A DNA stretch of 64,000 bases, taken from the NCBI GenBank assembly GCA_026418625.1, contig JAOABA010000049.1, positions 1 to 64,000 on the forward strand. Direction: 5' to 3'. Both the position numbers and the translations under genes were made by a program. Shown piece by piece: positions 63,105-64,000 of the stretch. Source of the DNA: Candidatus Kapaibacterium sp. Lineage in GTDB: Bacteria > Bacteroidota > Ignavibacteria > Kapaibacteriales > UBA2268. Below the pieces are notes generated by a model. The model was given only the letters and a program-made list of their open reading frames with translations. It did no database searches and had not been told where the DNA came from. Every line of letters begins with the position of its first letter. The first letter of the stretch is position 1.

Positions 63105-63626
63105 TTATATTGATTGTAATTTTAATTCCTTTATCTTAATAGCAGCTAAATTATAACTACCGAAAAGAACACCGCAATATACTAAATCGCCCAACACAGT
63201 ATTCCTGAAAAATGGAATTGCGTCAATATAGCACTGAGTTAAGCCTTGAAGTGTATGAGGAAAGTAAAAAAGAAAATGTGCAAAATTTGTAACAATAAAA
63301 AATAAAACAGAACTCAATAGGGAAGAAGTAATGATTCTTACTACAGTTTGTTTCTTTCTTAAGTTAAATCCGATTAGGACTGTTAAAGCAAAACTTAAAT
63401 ATACTGCCCACATTGTTGGATGGAGTCCAATAAATAAATCACTGATAAACATAGCTATAATTGGAACAATAAAAGCATCACGCTTGTTTGGGAAGTATGC
63501 TGCACCAAATAATGCTATAGCAGCTATAGGGCTAAAATTAGGAATAAATCCTATTAACCTACTTATTACAGCAAGAATAATTAATGAAACAATAAATATA
63601 AATTTTATATTAAGTATGTTTTTCAT
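63105..63626 (-). CDS. DUF6580-family membrane protein
   Basis: The 173-residue protein has about five transmembrane helices. The signature FIPNFSPIAAIALFGAAYFPNK (quoted in part: NFSPIAAIALFGAAYF) and FFIVTNFAHFLFYFPHTLQGL (in part: FIVTNFAHFLFY), ending with FFRNTVLGDLVYCGVLFG, match this family, which resembles the substrate-binding (S) components of ECF transporters. The substrate is unknown, and no ECF A/T subunits are near. Confidence 0.85.
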   Translation of the reverse strand: MKNILNIKFIFIVSLIILAVISRLIGFIPNFSPIAAIALFGAAYFPNKRDAFIVPIIAMFISDLFIGLHPTMWAVYLSFALTVLIGFNLRKKQTVVRIITSSLLSSVLFFIVTNFAHFLFYFPHTLQGLTQCYIDAIPFFRNTVLGDLVYCGVLFGSYNLAAIKIKELKLQSI

Positions 63627-63743
63627 TATAACCTCAATTCATCGATTTTAAAAATACAAATTTATTTGAAATGATTTAATTATCCTAATTGATTTTAAAA
63701 TTTTATAACGGGAGGGAAAGGAAATAAAAAAAGAAAATGTTAG

Positions 63744-63777
63744 TTTACATAATATATGTTATATTACATATTGTAAA
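63744..63777. repeat. Nested AT-rich inverted repeat near the right edge
   Basis: TTTACA (63744-63749) and TGTAAA (63772-63777) form the outer arms, and TAATATA (63750-63756) and TATATTA (63760-63766) form perfect inner arms around TGT; a 5-base bulge (63767-63771) separates the inner and outer arms on the right. It sits between the small gene that ends at 63792 and the DUF6580 gene. It may be a weak terminator or regulatory dyad; it could also be chance in AT-rich DNA. Confidence 0.4.
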
Positions 63778-63791
63778 TATTAGTATCAGCA

Positions 63792-64000
63792 TTATAGCTG
63801 TTTTTCATCTTCGTTAGATCTAATTAATGTTTTTAAAGCCCTTATAAATTTTTCATCACCCATTTCAATATATTTTCTTATTTTACTTTTGATATCTTTA
63901 ATGTAGTATTCATTATAAACAACCTCGTCGTTCGTTTCTTTTTGATCAGTTTTAATAATTTCACTATTCATATATGGTTTCAGGTTAATGATATAATTCG
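63792..64000 (-). CDS. Small unrecognised protein (C-terminal part; may start outside the window)
   Basis: An open frame on the minus strand ends with TAA at 63792. From the ATG at 63971 it encodes 59 residues, MNSEIIKTDQKETNDEVVYN followed by a helical segment (YYIKDIKSKIRKYIEMGDEK, then FIRALKTLIRSNEDEKQL). The frame remains open upstream to the edge of the window, so the true start may lie beyond it. The charged helix with the pattern K-Y-I-x-x-G/D-D-x-x-F-I/L-R-A resembles small proteins that accompany toxins in Bacteroidota, but there is no toxin gene visible and I do not assign a function. Confidence 0.5.
   Translation of the reverse strand, partial: NYIINLKPYMNSEIIKTDQKETNDEVVYNEYYIKDIKSKIRKYIEMGDEKFIRALKTLIRSNEDEKQL

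Overview
The window is AT-rich, gene-dense bacterial chromosome, mostly transcribed from the minus strand. Two proteins carry type IX secretion (T9SS) type A sorting tails (38530-39489 and 49604-52099). With the Y_Y_Y/propeller histidine kinase, the TonB-dependent receptor, YfhO, DUF6580 and the overall gene style, this suggests the Bacteroidota/Chlorobiota side of the tree (Ignavibacteria- or Kapabacteria-like). That is an inference from gene content; no rRNA gene is present to settle it.

Layout. At 1-139 lies the end of an IS3-family insertion sequence, with its terminal inverted repeat and the first 24 codons of orfA. From 15660 down to 470 runs a same-strand series: membrane nSTAND/WD40 protein, TPR/TonB-dependent receptor, GNAT acetyltransferase, carrier-HEAT-cNMP fusion, propeller/Y_Y_Y histidine kinase and receiver-SpoIIE phosphatase, closed by a hairpin terminator at 364-406. 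From 15967 to 26413 come housekeeping and stress genes: mfd, hflX, a DUF255 thioredoxin-fold protein, dusB, rtcB and an unknown gene. From 26462 to 34046 lies aromatic amino-acid catabolism. An hppD-hmgA-aminotransferase-fah operon diverges from flavin reductase-like and acetoacetyl-CoA synthetase genes, so tyrosine can be taken to fumarate and acetoacetate and the acetoacetate activated. No maleylacetoacetate isomerase is visible.

From 38312 down to 34054 is the most unusual block, a four-gene operon. It encodes a NarI/DsrM-like membrane cytochrome b, an HdrD/DsrK-like iron-sulfur protein fused to a receiver domain, a histidine kinase with two PAS domains that each carry four cysteines at identical spacing, and a stand-alone receiver. 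It looks like a redox enzyme wired directly into a two-component system. Its terminator lies inside the 3' end of the convergent fah gene.

From 38530 to 63626 are a T9SS substrate, a GT-C glycosyltransferase, tRNA-Leu(CAG), mutS2, yqeY, a methyltransferase with a YfhO protein, a STAS antagonist, a lipoprotein nuclease-fold protein, proline dehydrogenase, a secreted reprolysin-like metalloprotease, tmk, rsmI, tadA, an aminotransferase, a LOG-family protein, a TPR-redoxin, tag, a lipoprotein, Ppx/GppA, prmA, a KdsC-like phosphatase with YtxH and a DUF948-like protein, and a DUF6580 membrane protein. The window ends inside a small unrecognised minus-strand gene.

Several genes have clear Shine-Dalgarno sequences (upstream of 470-1633, hppD, the Fe-S/receiver gene and ytxH); others have none. 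Some of the longest possible reading frames begin at TTG or inside the tRNA, and I moved those starts to the more likely ATG.
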